Positions 33,011-42,789 of a DNA stretch of 64,000 nucleotides are shown in pieces. This DNA comes from Streptomyces sp. R41 (lineage in GTDB: Bacteria > Actinomycetota > Actinomycetes > Streptomycetales > Streptomycetaceae): NCBI RefSeq assembly GCF_041053055.1, contig NZ_CP163443.1, positions 4,509,001 through 4,573,000 on the forward strand. The letters run 5' to 3'. The notes beneath the pieces are model-generated. The model had not been told where the DNA came from, made no database searches, and was given only the letters and a program-made list of their open reading frames with translations. Position 1 is the first letter of the stretch; each line of letters starts with the position of its first letter. Made by a program: the position numbers and the translations under genes.

Positions 33011-34459
33011 GTGAGCGCCAATCGCCCGGCAGCCGTCGTCGTTCTTGCAGCGGGTGAGGGCACCCGTATGAAGTCGGCCACACCGAAGGTTCTGCACGAA
33101 CTGTGTGGCCGTTCCCTGGTGGGTCATGTGCTCGCGGCCGCGCGCGAGTTGGAGCCCGAGAACCTGGTCGTGGTCGTGGGGCACGCCCGCGAGAAGGTCG
33201 TCGCGCATCTCGCCGAGATCGACCCCACCGTACAGACGGCCGTGCAGGCCGAGCAGAACGGCACCGGGCACGCCGTGCGGATGGGCCTCGAAGAGCTCGG
33301 CGGCCACGTCGACGGCACCGTCGTCGTGGTCTGCGGCGACACCCCGCTGCTCAGCGGCGAGACCCTCCAGCGCCTCGCCACCACGCACACGGAGGACGGC
33401 AACGCCGTCACCGTGCTCACCGCCGAGGTCCCCGACGCCACCGGCTACGGCCGCATCGTGCGGGACGGCGTCAGCGGCGCGGTCACCGCGATCGTCGAGC
33501 ACAAGGACGCGAGCGAGTCGCAGCGGGCCATCCGCCAGATCAACTCGGGTGTCTTCGCCTTCGACGGCCAGCTCCTCGCGGACGCGCTCGGCAAGGTGCG
33601 GACGGACAACAGTCAGGGCGAGGAGTACCTGACCGACGTTCTCGGAATCCTGCGCGAGGCGGGGCACCGCGTCGGTGCGGCCGTCGCCGCCGACCACCGC
33701 GAGATCGCCGGCATCAACAACCGCGTCCAGCTCGCCGAGGCCCGCCGCATCCTCAACGACCGGCTGCTGGAGCAGGCCATGCTCGCCGGGGTGTCGGTCA
33801 TCGACCCGGCCACCACCTGGATCGACGTCGCCGTCACCTTCGAGCAGGACGCGATCGTGCACCCGGGGACGCAGTTGCAGGGCGCCACACACCTGGGCGA
33901 GGGCGCCGAGGTCGGCCCCAACTCCCGTCTGAAGGACACCAAGGTGGGCGCGGGCGCCCGTATCGACAACACCGTCGCCGTGGGCGCCGAGGTCGGACCG
34001 CAGGCGAGCGTGGGCCCGTACGCGTATCTCCGCCCGGGCACCCGCCTCGGGCTGAAGGCCAAGATCGGCACGTACGTCGAGACGAAGAACGCGAAGATCG
34101 GCGAGGGCACCAAGATCCCGCACCTCTCCTACGTGGGCGACGCGACGATCGGTGAGTACTCCAACATCGGTGCCGCCAGCGTCTTCGTGAACTACGACGG
34201 ACAGGACAAACACCACACGACGGTCGGCTCACACTGCCGTACCGGTTCGGACAACATGTTTGTGGCTCCCGTCACGATCGGGGACGGCGCGTACACCGCG
34301 GCGGGCTCGGTCATCACCAAGGACGTACCGCCCGGTTCGCTGGCCGTGGCCCGCGGCCAGCAGCGGAATATCGAGGGTTGGGTGGCTCGCAAGCGTCCGG
34401 GGAGCGCGGCCGCGAAGGCGGCGGAGGCGGCTTCCCGGGAGCCGGAAGGCGAAGCCTGA
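33011..34459 (+). CDS. glmU: Bifunctional UDP-N-acetylglucosamine pyrophosphorylase / glucosamine-1-phosphate N-acetyltransferase
   Basis: A 482-residue enzyme that makes UDP-GlcNAc for peptidoglycan. The N-terminal uridylyltransferase carries LAAGEGTRMKSATPKVLH (residues 12-29) and the QNGTGHAV motif. The C-terminal half is a left-handed beta-helix of hexapeptide repeats (VGPNSRLKDTKVGAGARI, VGPYAYLRPG) with the acetyltransferase site, ending in an acidic tail. The GTG at 33011 with GAAGGG upstream gives the standard N-terminus; the upstream frame crosses the tRNA and is not coding. It is followed by prs after 121 bases, an order conserved in many Gram-positives. Confidence 0.98.
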   Translation: MSANRPAAVVVLAAGEGTRMKSATPKVLHELCGRSLVGHVLAAARELEPENLVVVVGHAREKVVAHLAEIDPTVQTAVQAEQNGTGHAVRMGLEELGGHVDGTVVVVCGDTPLLSGETLQRLATTHTEDGNAVTVLTAEVPDATGYGRIVRDGVSGAVTAIVEHKDASESQRAIRQINSGVFAFDGQLLADALGKVRTDNSQGEEYLTDVLGILREAGHRVGAAVAADHREIAGINNRVQLAEARRILNDRLLEQAMLAGVSVIDPATTWIDVAVTFEQDAIVHPGTQLQGATHLGEGAEVGPNSRLKDTKVGAGARIDNTVAVGAEVGPQASVGPYAYLRPGTRLGLKAKIGTYVETKNAKIGEGTKIPHLSYVGDATIGEYSNIGAASVFVNYDGQDKHHTTVGSHCRTGSDNMFVAPVTIGDGAYTAAGSVITKDVPPGSLAVARGQQRNIEGWVARKRPGSAAAKAAEAASREPEGEA

Positions 34460-34580
34460 CCGGAAACGGGCACGTCTGACACGGCGTACCGTGATAAGTG
34501 CACACCCGCACCGTGCACCCACACCCCAGCTGAGACCACTTCTCAACACCCAGCTGAGACACCTCTGAGGAGACAGTGCT

Positions 34581-35555
34581 GTGACCGGGATCAAGACGAC
34601 CGGCGAGAAGAAGATGATGTTCTTCTCCGGCCGCGCCCACCCCGAGCTTGCCGAGGAGGTCGCCCACAAGCTGGGTGTCGGGGTAGTCCCGACGAAGGCC
34701 TTCGACTTCGCGAACGGCGAGATCTACATCCGCTACCAGGAGTCCGCCCGCGGCGCCGACTGCTTCCTGATGCAGAGCCACACGGCTCCGATCAACAAGT
34801 GGATCATGGAGCAGCTGATCATGATCGACGCTCTGAAGCGGGCCTCCGCTCGGAGCATCACGGTCATCGTGCCCTTCTACGGTTACGCCCGGCAGGACAA
34901 GAAGCACCGCGGACGTGAACCCATCTCGGCGCGCCTGATCGCCGACCTGATGAAGACGGCGGGCGCCGACCGCATCCTCACGGTCGACCTGCACACCGAC
35001 CAGATCCAGGGCTTCTTCGACGGCCCGGTGGACCACCTGTTCGCGCTGCCGATCCTCGCGGACTACGTGGGCGCGAAGGTCGACAAGTCGAAGCTCACGG
35101 TCGTCTCCCCGGACGCCGGCCGCGTGCGCGTCGCCGACCGCTGGTGCGACCGTCTCGACGCCCCCCTCGCGATCGTGCACAAGCGCCGCGACAAGGACGT
35201 CGCCAACCAGGTCACCGTCCACGAGGTCGTCGGTGATGTGAAGGGCCGCGTCTGTGTCCTGGTCGACGACATGATCGACACCGGTGGCACGATCTGCGCC
35301 GCCGCCGACGCCCTGTTCGCGCACGGCGCCGAGGACGTCATCGTCACCGCCACGCACGGTGTGCTCTCCGGCCCGGCCGCCGACCGTCTGAAGAACTCCA
35401 AGGTCAGCGAGTTCATCTTCACGGACACTCTGCCGACCCCGGGCGAGCTGGAGCTCGACAAGATCACGGTGCTGTCGATCGCGCCGACGATCGCGAACGC
35501 GGTCCGCGAGGTCTTCGAGGACGGTTCGGTGACGAGCCTGTTCGAGGAGCAGTAA
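34581..35555 (+). CDS. prs: Ribose-phosphate pyrophosphokinase
   Basis: A 324-residue PRPP synthetase converting ribose-5-phosphate and ATP to PRPP for nucleotide, His and Trp synthesis. The N-terminal FSGRAHPELAEEVAHKLG, the flexible loop YGYARQDKKHRGREPISA (about 103-120), the HTD metal motif (VDLHTDQIQGFFD) and the PRPP-binding VDDMIDTGGT (about 228-237) are all intact. The GTG start follows GAGGAGACAG. It is probably transcribed with glmU or from a promoter in the 121-base gap, where CAGCTGAGAC is duplicated. Confidence 0.97.
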   Translation: MTGIKTTGEKKMMFFSGRAHPELAEEVAHKLGVGVVPTKAFDFANGEIYIRYQESARGADCFLMQSHTAPINKWIMEQLIMIDALKRASARSITVIVPFYGYARQDKKHRGREPISARLIADLMKTAGADRILTVDLHTDQIQGFFDGPVDHLFALPILADYVGAKVDKSKLTVVSPDAGRVRVADRWCDRLDAPLAIVHKRRDKDVANQVTVHEVVGDVKGRVCVLVDDMIDTGGTICAAADALFAHGAEDVIVTATHGVLSGPAADRLKNSKVSEFIFTDTLPTPGELELDKITVLSIAPTIANAVREVFEDGSVTSLFEEQ

Positions 35556-35591
35556 GCTCTCGAACCCCGCGATCCCCTAGATCGATTTCTT

Positions 35592-35667
35592 GTACGGCCT
35601 CCCCGCCGCGTAAGCTGTCACAGTTGCTCGGCGAGGGAGGCCGTACCGCTTCAAAGGGCGGGTACGG
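35592..35667 (+). promoter_or_regulatory. Structured leader with two mutually exclusive hairpins upstream of rplY
   Basis: GTACGGCCTCCC (from 35592) pairs with GGGAGGCCGTAC (35635-35646). The 3' arm overlaps CCGTACC (35641-35647), which can instead pair with GGTACGG (35661-35667). The two hairpins cannot both form, the geometry of an attenuator. It lies 85-160 bases before rplY. Confidence 0.55.
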
Positions 35668-35751
35668 CGGTCCGTTATCGACGCGCTCTTCGTAGCAGGC
35701 CGATGTTTTGGCCGGGTGACCACCTTCCCCAATGATCTACGAGGAGTGAAC

Positions 35752-36345
35752 ATGGCCGACGTCAAGCTCACCGCCGAGACCCGCACCGAGTTCGGCAAGG
35801 GCGCCGCCCGCCGCATCCGTCGCGAGAACAAGGTTCCCGCCGTTGTCTACGGTCACGGCGCCGACCCCGTCCACATCACGCTGCCGGGCCACGAGCTGCA
35901 GCTCGCCCTGCGTACCCCGAACGTCCTGCTCACCCTGGACATCGAGGGCCGCAGCGAGCTGGCGATCCCGAAGGCCGTGCAGCGCGACGCGATCAAGGGC
36001 TTCCTCGAGCACGTCGACCTGCTCACCGTGAAGCGCGGCGAGAAGGTCAACGTCGAGGTCTACGTCCACACCGAGGGCGAGCTGGCCCCGGGCGCCTACC
36101 TGCTCGAGCACGTGCTGAGCACGCTGACGGTCGAGGCCGAGGCCACCCACATCCCCGAGTCGGTCACCGTCTCCATCGCGGGCCTGGAGGCCGGCGCCTC
36201 CATCACCGCGAAGGACATCCCGCTCCCGGCGGGCACCACGCTGGCGATCGACGAGGACGCGGTCGTCCTCCAGGTCCTGGCCGCCCAGGCGGAGGAGGCC
36301 CCCGAGGAGGCCGAGGGCACCGCCGAGGCCGGCGCCGAGGCCTGA
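35752..36345 (+). CDS. rplY: 50S ribosomal protein L25 / general stress protein Ctc
   Basis: A 197-residue long-form L25 (TL5/Ctc type) that binds 5S rRNA. The N-terminal L25 domain begins [20 protein letters not shown] and contains VPAVVYGHG. The C-terminal beta domain contains [22 protein letters not shown], and an acidic Glu/Ala tail ends the chain. The ATG at 35752 has GAGGAG upstream; the ATG at 35716 would add 12 residues with no ribosome site. A structured leader precedes it and a strong terminator follows. Confidence 0.96.
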   Translation: MADVKLTAETRTEFGKGAARRIRRENKVPAVVYGHGADPVHITLPGHELQLALRTPNVLLTLDIEGRSELAIPKAVQRDAIKGFLEHVDLLTVKRGEKVNVEVYVHTEGELAPGAYLLEHVLSTLTVEAEATHIPESVTVSIAGLEAGASITAKDIPLPAGTTLAIDEDAVVLQVLAAQAEEAPEEAEGTAEAGAEA

Positions 36346-36370
36346 TTCCTCGCCGGAATCTCATCTCTGT

Positions 36371-36401
36371 CAGCCGCCGCTCCCACCAGGAGCGGCGGCT
36401 G
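36371..36401 (+). terminator. Terminator of rplY
   Basis: CAGCCGCCGCTCC pairs perfectly with GGAGCGGCGGCTG around the loop CACCA. It lies 26 bases after the rplY stop. Confidence 0.85.
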
Positions 36402-36436
36402 GCGCGTATCAAGGACACGGCGCGTATCAAGGACAC
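36401..36436 (+). repeat. Perfect 18-bp tandem duplication carrying the pth ribosome site
   Basis: GGCGCGTATCAAGGACAC occurs twice back to back (36401-36418 and 36419-36436), ending one base before the pth ATG. Each copy carries an AAGGA-type ribosome site, so the ribosome entry region has been duplicated. Confidence 0.85.
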
Positions 36437-37048
36437 ATGGGAGACACGGACGTGACGACCGACGCCAACGCCCCCTGGCTGATCGTGGGGCTCGGCAACC
36501 CCGGCCCCGAGTACGCCATGAACCGGCACAACGTGGGCTTCATGGTCGCCGACCTGCTGGCGGAGCAGATCGGCGGGAAGTTCAAGCGGGCCGGGAAGGC
36601 GCAGGCGCAGGTGATCGAGGGCCGCATCGGCCCGCCCGGTCCGGCGAACCGCCGGGTGATCCTGGCCAAGCCGATGTCGTACATGAACCTGTCCGGCGGC
36701 CCGGTGAACGCGCTACGGGACTTCTACAAGGTGCCGGTGGCGAACATCGTCGCCGTCCATGACGAGCTGGACATCGACTACGGCGTGCTGCGCCTCAAGC
36801 TCGGCGGCGGCGACAACGGCCACAACGGCCTGAAGTCGATGACGAAGGCGATGGGCCCGGACTACCACCGGGTGCGGTTCGGCATCGGGCGCCCTCCGGG
36901 CCGGATGCAGGTCGCCGACTTCGTACTGAAGGACTTCGCGTCGGCGGAGCGCAAGGAGCTCGACTACTTCGTGGACCGCGCGGCGGACGCCGTGGAGTGC
37001 CTGGTGATCGAGGGCCTGGAGCGGGCGCAGGGCACGTACAACTCGTAG
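36437..37048 (+). CDS. pth: Peptidyl-tRNA hydrolase
   Basis: A 203-residue Pth1 enzyme that recycles tRNA from peptidyl-t[24 protein letters not shown] (residues 18-38) holds the catalytic His and substrate Asn; [10 protein letters not shown] and [10 protein letters not shown] supply the second Asn and the catalytic Asp; [12 protein letters not shown] completes the site. The ATG at 36437 sits at the end of the 18-bp duplication; a GTG at 36452 with GGGAGACACGGAC upstream is an equally reasonable start five codons in. The last codons are part of a repeat that continues past the stop. Confidence 0.96.
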   Translation: MGDTDVTTDANAPWLIVGLGNPGPEYAMNRHNVGFMVADLLAEQIGGKFKRAGKAQAQVIEGRIGPPGPANRRVILAKPMSYMNLSGGPVNALRDFYKVPVANIVAVHDELDIDYGVLRLKLGGGDNGHNGLKSMTKAMGPDYHRVRFGIGRPPGRMQVADFVLKDFASAERKELDYFVDRAADAVECLVIEGLERAQGTYNS

Positions 37049-37219
37049 GCGGCGCGTACGGCTCGCGGCGGCGCGCAGGCGGCGCGTGCAACTCGTAGGC
37101 GGCGCGCAGACCTCATGGGCGGCGCGCAGAGCTCGGAGGCAGTCGAAGTACTCGTACAACTGCCGACTTGTCCGCCCACCGGGCTCCGCTGGAGTTGACC
37201 GAGCGCACGGCCATGGCCA

Positions 37220-37729
37220 ATGATCCCGGCCATGCCTGCCGTCACCGCAAGTCGAGGCTCCCGTCAGAACGCCCACGCGGCGCTGCGGTTCGGACGGCTC
37301 GCGGCGATGGGTGCGGTCGCGGGGCTGATCCTGATCGCGGGCGTCTGGGCCTCCTGGGGCACCGCTCAGCACGTGATGCTGAGCAAGGGCAGGGAGCAGG
37401 GCACGATGACCGTGAAGTCGTGCTCGGGCGAGCGCTGTACGGGGCCGTACACGCCGACGTCTGCGGGTTCGAAGGCGCGGGCCCGCGTCACCATCGAGCA
37501 GTCGGTGGCGGTGAAGAAGGGGCAGACGTACACGGTCACCGTGAAACCCGGCAGCAGCGATGTCGTCCGCAGCGGCCCCGCCGGACTCCTCTACGCCTGG
37601 GTGCCCCTGGGGGGCGCCCTGCTGCTCGCTTCGGTCGTGGTCGCGGGCGGCCTGCGCCTCACGCGCGTGGCGTGGGTGATGGCGGGGCTGGGGATCGCTC
37701 AGCTCACGGTCACATTCCTGGCGCTCTGA
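37220..37729 (+). CDS. Small membrane protein, unknown function
   Basis: A 169-residue protein not recognised. One hydrophobic helix lies near residues 27-45 (LAAMGAVAGLILIAGVWAS). An extracytoplasmic domain of about 75 residues holds two Cys (SCSGERCTGPY), and two C-terminal helices (LLYAWVPLGGALLLASVVVAGG and VAWVMAGLGIAQLTVTFLAL) end the chain. The start is uncertain (ATG at 37220 or 37232) because no strong ribosome site is visible. Its function cannot be inferred from the neighbours pth and the sortase substrate. Confidence 0.7.
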   Translation: MIPAMPAVTASRGSRQNAHAALRFGRLAAMGAVAGLILIAGVWASWGTAQHVMLSKGREQGTMTVKSCSGERCTGPYTPTSAGSKARARVTIEQSVAVKKGQTYTVTVKPGSSDVVRSGPAGLLYAWVPLGGALLLASVVVAGGLRLTRVAWVMAGLGIAQLTVTFLAL

Positions 37730-37928
37730 CCTGGGATTCTCGGCCGGAGATCGTCTTCACATCCATGGAAAACCTGTGCGTTCCCTGATTGTTATCCGTG
37801 ACCATTGGGGCGATACGCAACACATGGTGCACGAGGGACTTTCTTCCGCTTGACCGGTAGTCAGCGGGACAGGATGCTGAGCCGCCCCCTCCACATCTTC
37901 CGTTTCTCCTCTCGAAGATGGACTGCCC

Positions 37929-38618
37929 ATGCGTACCCTCACGCGCGCCGGCGCTCTCGTCGCCGGCGCCTCCGCAGTGCTCCTGATCGCTCCCTCCGCT
38001 CACGCCGCCCCCCATGCCGATGGCCCTGGCGACAACGGCACCGTGAAAATCCACGACGCCACCACTGGCGAGGAGCTCCGCAAGAACGAGCCGCACGTCT
38101 GCACCTTCTACCTCGACGCCTTCGGCTTCGACGGCGTCCAGCAGGTCGACTGGCACATCGAGGCGTGGGCCCCGACCGCCGACGTGAAGGGCGAGACCGT
38201 GAAGTCCGGCGACATCACGCTCGACGCCGAGGGCCACGGCCGCACGAACGACCTGTCCCTGCCCGACGGCCACTACAAGCTGTTCTGGAACTTCGACGGC
38301 GAGAAGGGCGCGGCCAAGCACAAGGTCTTCTGGACCGACTGCGCGGACGAGGAGGAGGGCGGGTCCACGCCGTCCGCCTCGGCCACGCCGTCCGCCTCCG
38401 TGTCCGGCACGGCGGAGGCGAGCGCGTCCCCCACCTCGACCGCCTCCTCCGCCGAGGCGGCCCCTTCGGCGTCCTCCTCCCCGTCGGCGCAGGGCGGCGG
38501 CGACCTCGCCGAGACCGGCAGCAGCGCCCCGGTCGGCGCCCTCTCGGCCGCGGCGGCCGCGCTCGTCGCGGCGGGCGGCTACCTGGTGTTCCGCCGCCGC
38601 AAGGCGAACAACGCCTGA
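37929..38618 (+). CDS. Sortase-anchored surface protein (LAETG motif)
   Basis: A 229-residue protein. A signal peptide ends near SAHAAPHA; a folded domain of about 115 residues with two Cys (PHVCTFYLDAF and FWTDCAD) follows. Next come a Ser/Ala/Thr-rich stalk of about 60 residues, LAETG, a hydrophobic helix and the basic tail RRRKANNA. The sorting signal is of the LAxTG type used by class E sortases of Streptomyces. No sortase gene is in the window. The ATG gives a textbook signal peptide. It is convergent with ppc. Confidence 0.88.
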   Translation: MRTLTRAGALVAGASAVLLIAPSAHAAPHADGPGDNGTVKIHDATTGEELRKNEPHVCTFYLDAFGFDGVQQVDWHIEAWAPTADVKGETVKSGDITLDAEGHGRTNDLSLPDGHYKLFWNFDGEKGAAKHKVFWTDCADEEEGGSTPSASATPSASVSGTAEASASPTSTASSAEAAPSASSSPSAQGGGDLAETGSSAPVGALSAAAAALVAAGGYLVFRRRKANNA

Positions 38619-38627
38619 CATACGAAA

Positions 38628-38667
38628 GGCGGTGCCCCCGTGCTCGTACGAGCACGGGGGCACCGCC
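38628..38667. terminator. 40-bp perfect palindrome, bidirectional terminator
   Basis: GGCGGTGCCCCCGTGCTCGT is followed directly by its exact reverse complement. It lies between the convergent surface-protein and ppc genes, 10 and 13 bases from their stops. Confidence 0.88.
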
Positions 38668-38680
38668 AACTCGTCGAAGA

Positions 38681-41413
38681 TCAGCCGGTGTTGCGCAGGC
38701 CGGCCGCCACACCGTTGACCGTCAGGAGCAGCGCCCGCGACAGCAGCGGGTCGGTCTCCGCGCCGGCCGCCGCCTCGTCGCGCTGACGCTTGAGCAGCGC
38801 GACCTGGAGGTAGGAGATCGGGTCCAGGTAGGCGTCGCGGATGGCGAAGGTCTGCTGGAGCACCGGGTTGGTGTCCAGGAGCTGTTCGCCGCCGGTGATG
38901 CGCAGGACCTCGCGGACGGTCAGCTCGTGCTCGGCCTCGATGGTGGCGAACACGTGCTTCAGGTCGTCCGGCACCAGGGTGTCGACGTAGTGGCGGGCGA
39001 TCCGCAGGTCCGTCTTGGCCAGCGTCATCTCGACGTTGGAGAGGAAGTTGCGGAAGAAGTGCCACTGGGCGTGCATCTCGTCGAGCACGGTGTCCAGGCC
39101 GGCCTCGCGCAGCGCCTTGAGGCCGGAGCCGACGCCGAACCAGCCGGGCACGATCTGCCGGGACTGGGTCCAGCCGAAGACCCACGGGATCGCCCGAAGC
39201 CCGTCCAGACCGGCCCCGGAGTCCGGGCGCCGGGAGGGCCGCGAGCCCAGGTGCAGGTCGGCGAGCTGGTCGACGGGCGTGGCGGCGAAGAAGTACGCCG
39301 GCAGGTCCGGGTCCTCGACCAGCCTGCGGTAGGCGGCGTGCGCGGCATCGGAGACGACGTCCATCGCGGCGTCCCAGCGGGCCAGCGCCTCATCGCTCTG
39401 GCGCGGCGCGGTGTGCAGCGCGGACGCCTGCAGGGTGGCGGCGACCGTCAGCTCCAGGTTCTCCCTCGCCAGTGAGGGCACCAGGTACTTGTCGGAGATG
39501 ACCTCGCCCTGTTCGGTCACCTTGATCTCGCCCTCCAGGGTGCCCCAGGGCTGGGCGAGGATCGCGTCGTGCGAGGGGCCGCCGCCACGGCCGACGGTGC
39601 CGCCGCGGCCGTGGAAAAGGCGCAGGCGCACGCCGTAGCGGTGGGCGACGTCGCGCAGCCGCCGCTGGGCGCGGTGGATCTCCCACTGCGAGGTGGTGAT
39701 GCCGCCGAACTTGGAGGAGTCGGAGTAGCCGAGCATGACCTCCTGGACGTCGCCGCGCAGGGCGACCAGGCGCCGGTAGGAGGGGTCGGAGAGCATGTCC
39801 TCCAGGATGGTGTCGGCGGCCTTCAGTTCGTCGGTGGTCTCCAGCAGCGGCACGATGCCGATCTTCGCCCAGCCCGCGTGCAGGTCCAGCAGCCCCGCCT
39901 CACGGGCGAGGACCGCCGCCGCGAACACGTCGTCGGCGCCCTGGCACATCGAGATGATGTACGACTCGATCACCTCGGGCCCGAAGATCTCCAAGGCCTT
40001 CTTGACCGTCTCGAACACGCCAAGGGTCTTGTGACCAGCGGCGTCGAGCGGCGCGGGGGTCGGGGCGAGGGGCCGCCGGGACCGCAGCTCCTTGGCGAGG
40101 AGCTTGGCGCGGTAGTCGCGGGGCATGTCGACGTAGCGCCAGGACTCCTCGCCGAGGCGGTCGAAGAGCTGGCCGAGCGCGTGATGGTGGGCGTCCGCGT
40201 GCTCGCGTACGTCCATGGTCGCGAGCTGCAGACCGAACGCGGCCAGCGTGCGGATCGTCCGGTTCATCCGGCCGTCCGCGAACAGTGCGCCACGGTGCTC
40301 GCGCAGCGAGGTCTGGATGAGCGTGAGATCGCGCAGAAGCTCGGCGGTCCCGAGGTAGTCCCGCCCGTCCTCGTGCGGGGTGCCCTTGGCCAGGCGCTGC
40401 TTGGTGTTCTCCAGCTTCTGCCGGATGCAGGTGGCCTTGAGGCGGTAGGGCTCCTCGGCGTTGAGGCGCTTGTAGCGGGGGCTGATCTCGGGCAGGCGCT
40501 CCAGGTCGGTCCGCAGGGACTCCAGCAGCTCCTCGGTGGCGCCGGTGTAGCGGATCGAGTTCGACAGGAATCCGCGCAGCTCGTCGATCAGCTCCAGCGC
40601 GTCGTTGATGCCGTGCTCGTGCTGCAGGATCAGCACGTCCCAGGTCACATCCGGGGTGACGTTCGGGTTGCCGTCCCGGTCCCCGCCGATCCAGGTACCG
40701 AAGGTCAGCGGACGCGTCTCCTCCGGAACCACCACACCGACGCGCTCCAGCTCCGCCGTCAGATCCTCGAGTACGTCGCCGACGGCGCCCGCGTGCAGCT
40801 CGTCCAGGTAGTAGATGGCGTTGCGGGCCTCGTCCGCGGGCTCCGGACGCACCACGCGCAGCTCGTCGGTCTGCCACACCAGGTCGATGTTCTCCGCCAG
40901 CCGGGTGTCGTAACGCCGCCGGTCGGCCTCGATGACCGGGGTCTCCAGCAGCGCGGCGATACGGCGCAGCTTGTTCAGGACCGAGCGGCGCGCGGCCTCG
41001 GTCGGGTGAGCCGTGAAGACCGGGCGAACGTTGAGGTGCTTGACCGTCTCGCGCAGGTGCTCGGGGTCGGCGTCCTTGAGCCGGTCGGCCGTACGGGCGA
41101 GCAGGCCGCCCTCGGCGGCGCGCTTGGCGCGCAGCTCGCGGCCGCGGTGCACCTGCTCGGTCACGTTCGCCAGATGGAAGTACGTCGAGAAGGCGCGGAC
41201 CAGCTTGGCCGCGGTCTCCAGCTCCGTGCCACGCAGCAGCTCGGCGGCGGCCTCGCCGTCCTCACGGGTCAGGCGGCGGACCTTCTCGACCAGTTCCAGG
41301 AGCTCGGGGCCCTCCTGCCGGACGAGGGTCTCCCCCAACAGATCGCCGAGGCGGCGGATGTCGGCGCGCAGCTCGCTGCTGGTCGTGGTGGTCTGGTCGT
41401 CGGCACTGCTCAC
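38681..41413 (-). CDS. ppc: Phosphoenolpyruvate carboxylase
   Basis: A 910-residue anaplerotic enzyme forming oxaloacetate from PEP and bicarbonate. Visible signatures are [13 protein letters not shown] (catalytic His region, near residue 136), [27 protein letters not shown] and [15 protein letters not shown]. The GTG at 41413 with AAGGAG eight bases upstream gives a normal N-terminus; the longer frame to 41608 adds an unlikely Arg/Ser-rich tail. It is transcribed alone, divergent from the desaturase gene across a 365-base spacer. Confidence 0.97.
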   Translation of the reverse strand: MSSADDQTTTTSSELRADIRRLGDLLGETLVRQEGPELLELVEKVRRLTREDGEAAAELLRGTELETAAKLVRAFSTYFHLANVTEQVHRGRELRAKRAAEGGLLARTADRLKDADPEHLRETVKHLNVRPVFTAHPTEAARRSVLNKLRRIAALLETPVIEADRRRYDTRLAENIDLVWQTDELRVVRPEPADEARNAIYYLDELHAGAVGDVLEDLTAELERVGVVVPEETRPLTFGTWIGGDRDGNPNVTPDVTWDVLILQHEHGINDALELIDELRGFLSNSIRYTGATEELLESLRTDLERLPEISPRYKRLNAEEPYRLKATCIRQKLENTKQRLAKGTPHEDGRDYLGTAELLRDLTLIQTSLREHRGALFADGRMNRTIRTLAAFGLQLATMDVREHADAHHHALGQLFDRLGEESWRYVDMPRDYRAKLLAKELRSRRPLAPTPAPLDAAGHKTLGVFETVKKALEIFGPEVIESYIISMCQGADDVFAAAVLAREAGLLDLHAGWAKIGIVPLLETTDELKAADTILEDMLSDPSYRRLVALRGDVQEVMLGYSDSSKFGGITTSQWEIHRAQRRLRDVAHRYGVRLRLFHGRGGTVGRGGGPSHDAILAQPWGTLEGEIKVTEQGEVISDKYLVPSLARENLELTVAATLQASALHTAPRQSDEALARWDAAMDVVSDAAHAAYRRLVEDPDLPAYFFAATPVDQLADLHLGSRPSRRPDSGAGLDGLRAIPWVFGWTQSRQIVPGWFGVGSGLKALREAGLDTVLDEMHAQWHFFRNFLSNVEMTLAKTDLRIARHYVDTLVPDDLKHVFATIEAEHELTVREVLRITGGEQLLDTNPVLQQTFAIRDAYLDPISYLQVALLKRQRDEAAAGAETDPLLSRALLLTVNGVAAGLRNTG

Positions 41414-41778
41414 AGGTGCGGCTCCTTGCAGTGTTGAAGCTCGTCCGAAGAGTGTGGAAGCTCGTCTGAAGCTCGTCTGGGAGGGAACCCGGGTGGCGAC
41501 CGCGCGGCGGGTGCCGCTTAGGGACGTGGCATCCGGGAAGAAATCAGAACGGACCGCGCTGTCCGACCGACTCCAAGGATAGGTGTCCATGCGGACGCGC
41601 AGGCTCACGGGCTCTTGCCGCCGGGCTACGCGCTGCCATACTTACGACGCCGTAGGTTACGGGAGCGTAGGTACTCTCGTCAGATAACGGGAGGACCCTG
41701 GGATCCGTACCCCGGACATCCGGCTCAACCCTCTCCCCGGACATCTGTCTTCACCCTCGAACCCCACAGGGGACGCCC
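41414..41778. other. Divergent spacer between ppc and the desaturase
   Basis: 365 bases without a gene. Near ppc the segment GAAGCTCGTCYGAAG is repeated with variation (about 41428-41483). Near the desaturase it holds the paired palindromes at 41643-41669. No confident -35/-10 was found; TTACGG (41657) with CAGATA 18 bases later is a weak candidate that overlaps the operators. Confidence 0.5.
41643..41669. promoter_or_regulatory. Two tandem TACG-N4-CGTA palindromes, likely TetR operator
   Basis: TACGACGCCGTA (41643-41654) and TACGGGAGCGTA (41658-41669) share the half-sites TACG/CGTA with a 15-base period. They lie about 110 bases upstream of the desaturase-TetR operon. The TetR protein encoded downstream is the obvious candidate to bind them. 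Confidence 0.65.
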
Positions 41779-42789
41779 ATGACCACGAGCTCCGATGTGA
41801 TCGACGACGCCCCACAGGCGAACAACGACACCACGCTCCCCTCCGCCACGCTGGGCGGCGAGAAGAAGGGGTCACTCGAACAGATCACGCTCCTCCTCTT
41901 CATCACCGTCCCGTTCCTGGCGTTGCTCGCGGCGGTGCCTCTGGCCTGGGGCTGGGGGGTGAGCTGGCTGGATCTCGGCCTGCTGGTCTTCTTCTACTAC
42001 CTGGGCTGCCACGGCGTCACGATCGGCTACCACCGCTACTTCACCCATGGTTCCTTCAAGGCGAAACGCCCGCTGCGGATCGCGATCGCGATCGCGGGAT
42101 CGATGGCGGTCGAGGGCCCCCTGGTGCGCTGGGTCGCCGACCACCGCAAGCACCACAAGTTCTCCGACGCGGAGGGCGACCCGCATTCGCCATGGCGTTA
42201 CGGCGAGACGGTTCCGGCGCTGATGAAGGGCCTGTGGTGGGCGCACATCGGCTGGATGTTCGATGAAGAGCGGACTCCGCAGGAGAAGTACGCACCGGAT
42301 CTGATCAAGGACCCAGCGATCCGCGCGATCTCCCGCCAGTTCATCGGGTGGACGGTGCTCTCGCTCGCGCTGCCTCCCCTGATCGGCGGTCTGGCGACGA
42401 TGTCGTGGTGGGGCGCGTTCACGGGCTTCTTCTGGGGCTCACTCGTTCGGGTGGCGCTGCTGCATCACGTGACGTGGTCGATCAACTCGATCTGCCACGC
42501 GGTGGGCAAGCGCCCCTTCAAGTCGCGTGACCGTTCGGGCAACGTGTGGTGGCTGGCCGTGCTCTCCTGCGGCGAGTCCTGGCACAACCTGCACCACGCC
42601 GACCCGACCTCGGCGCGGCACGGTGTGGAGCGCGGCCAGCTGGATTCCTCGGCCCGGATCATCCGCTGGTGCGAGCAGCTCGGCTGGGCGTACGACGTGC
42701 GCTGGCCGTCACGCTCGCGTATCGATTCCCGCCGTAACACCGACGGGAGCGGCTCCCGACGCAAGACGGAAACCGCTGACGCGGCATGA
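41779..42789 (+). CDS. Acyl-CoA/acyl-lipid delta-9-type fatty acid desaturase
   Basis: A 336-residue membrane di-iron enzyme that introduces a double bond in fatty-acyl chains. The three His boxes are present: HRYFTH (85-90), HRKHH (122-126) and HNLHH (about 269-273). Two hydrophobic hairpins surround them (ITLLLFITVPFLALLAAVPLAW and LGLLVFFYYLGCHG). It would tune membrane fluidity. It is the first gene of a two-gene operon and overlaps the TetR start by four bases (ATGA). Confidence 0.93.
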   Translation: MTTSSDVIDDAPQANNDTTLPSATLGGEKKGSLEQITLLLFITVPFLALLAAVPLAWGWGVSWLDLGLLVFFYYLGCHGVTIGYHRYFTHGSFKAKRPLRIAIAIAGSMAVEGPLVRWVADHRKHHKFSDAEGDPHSPWRYGETVPALMKGLWWAHIGWMFDEERTPQEKYAPDLIKDPAIRAISRQFIGWTVLSLALPPLIGGLATMSWWGAFTGFFWGSLVRVALLHHVTWSINSICHAVGKRPFKSRDRSGNVWWLAVLSCGESWHNLHHADPTSARHGVERGQLDSSARIIRWCEQLGWAYDVRWPSRSRIDSRRNTDGSGSRRKTETADAA

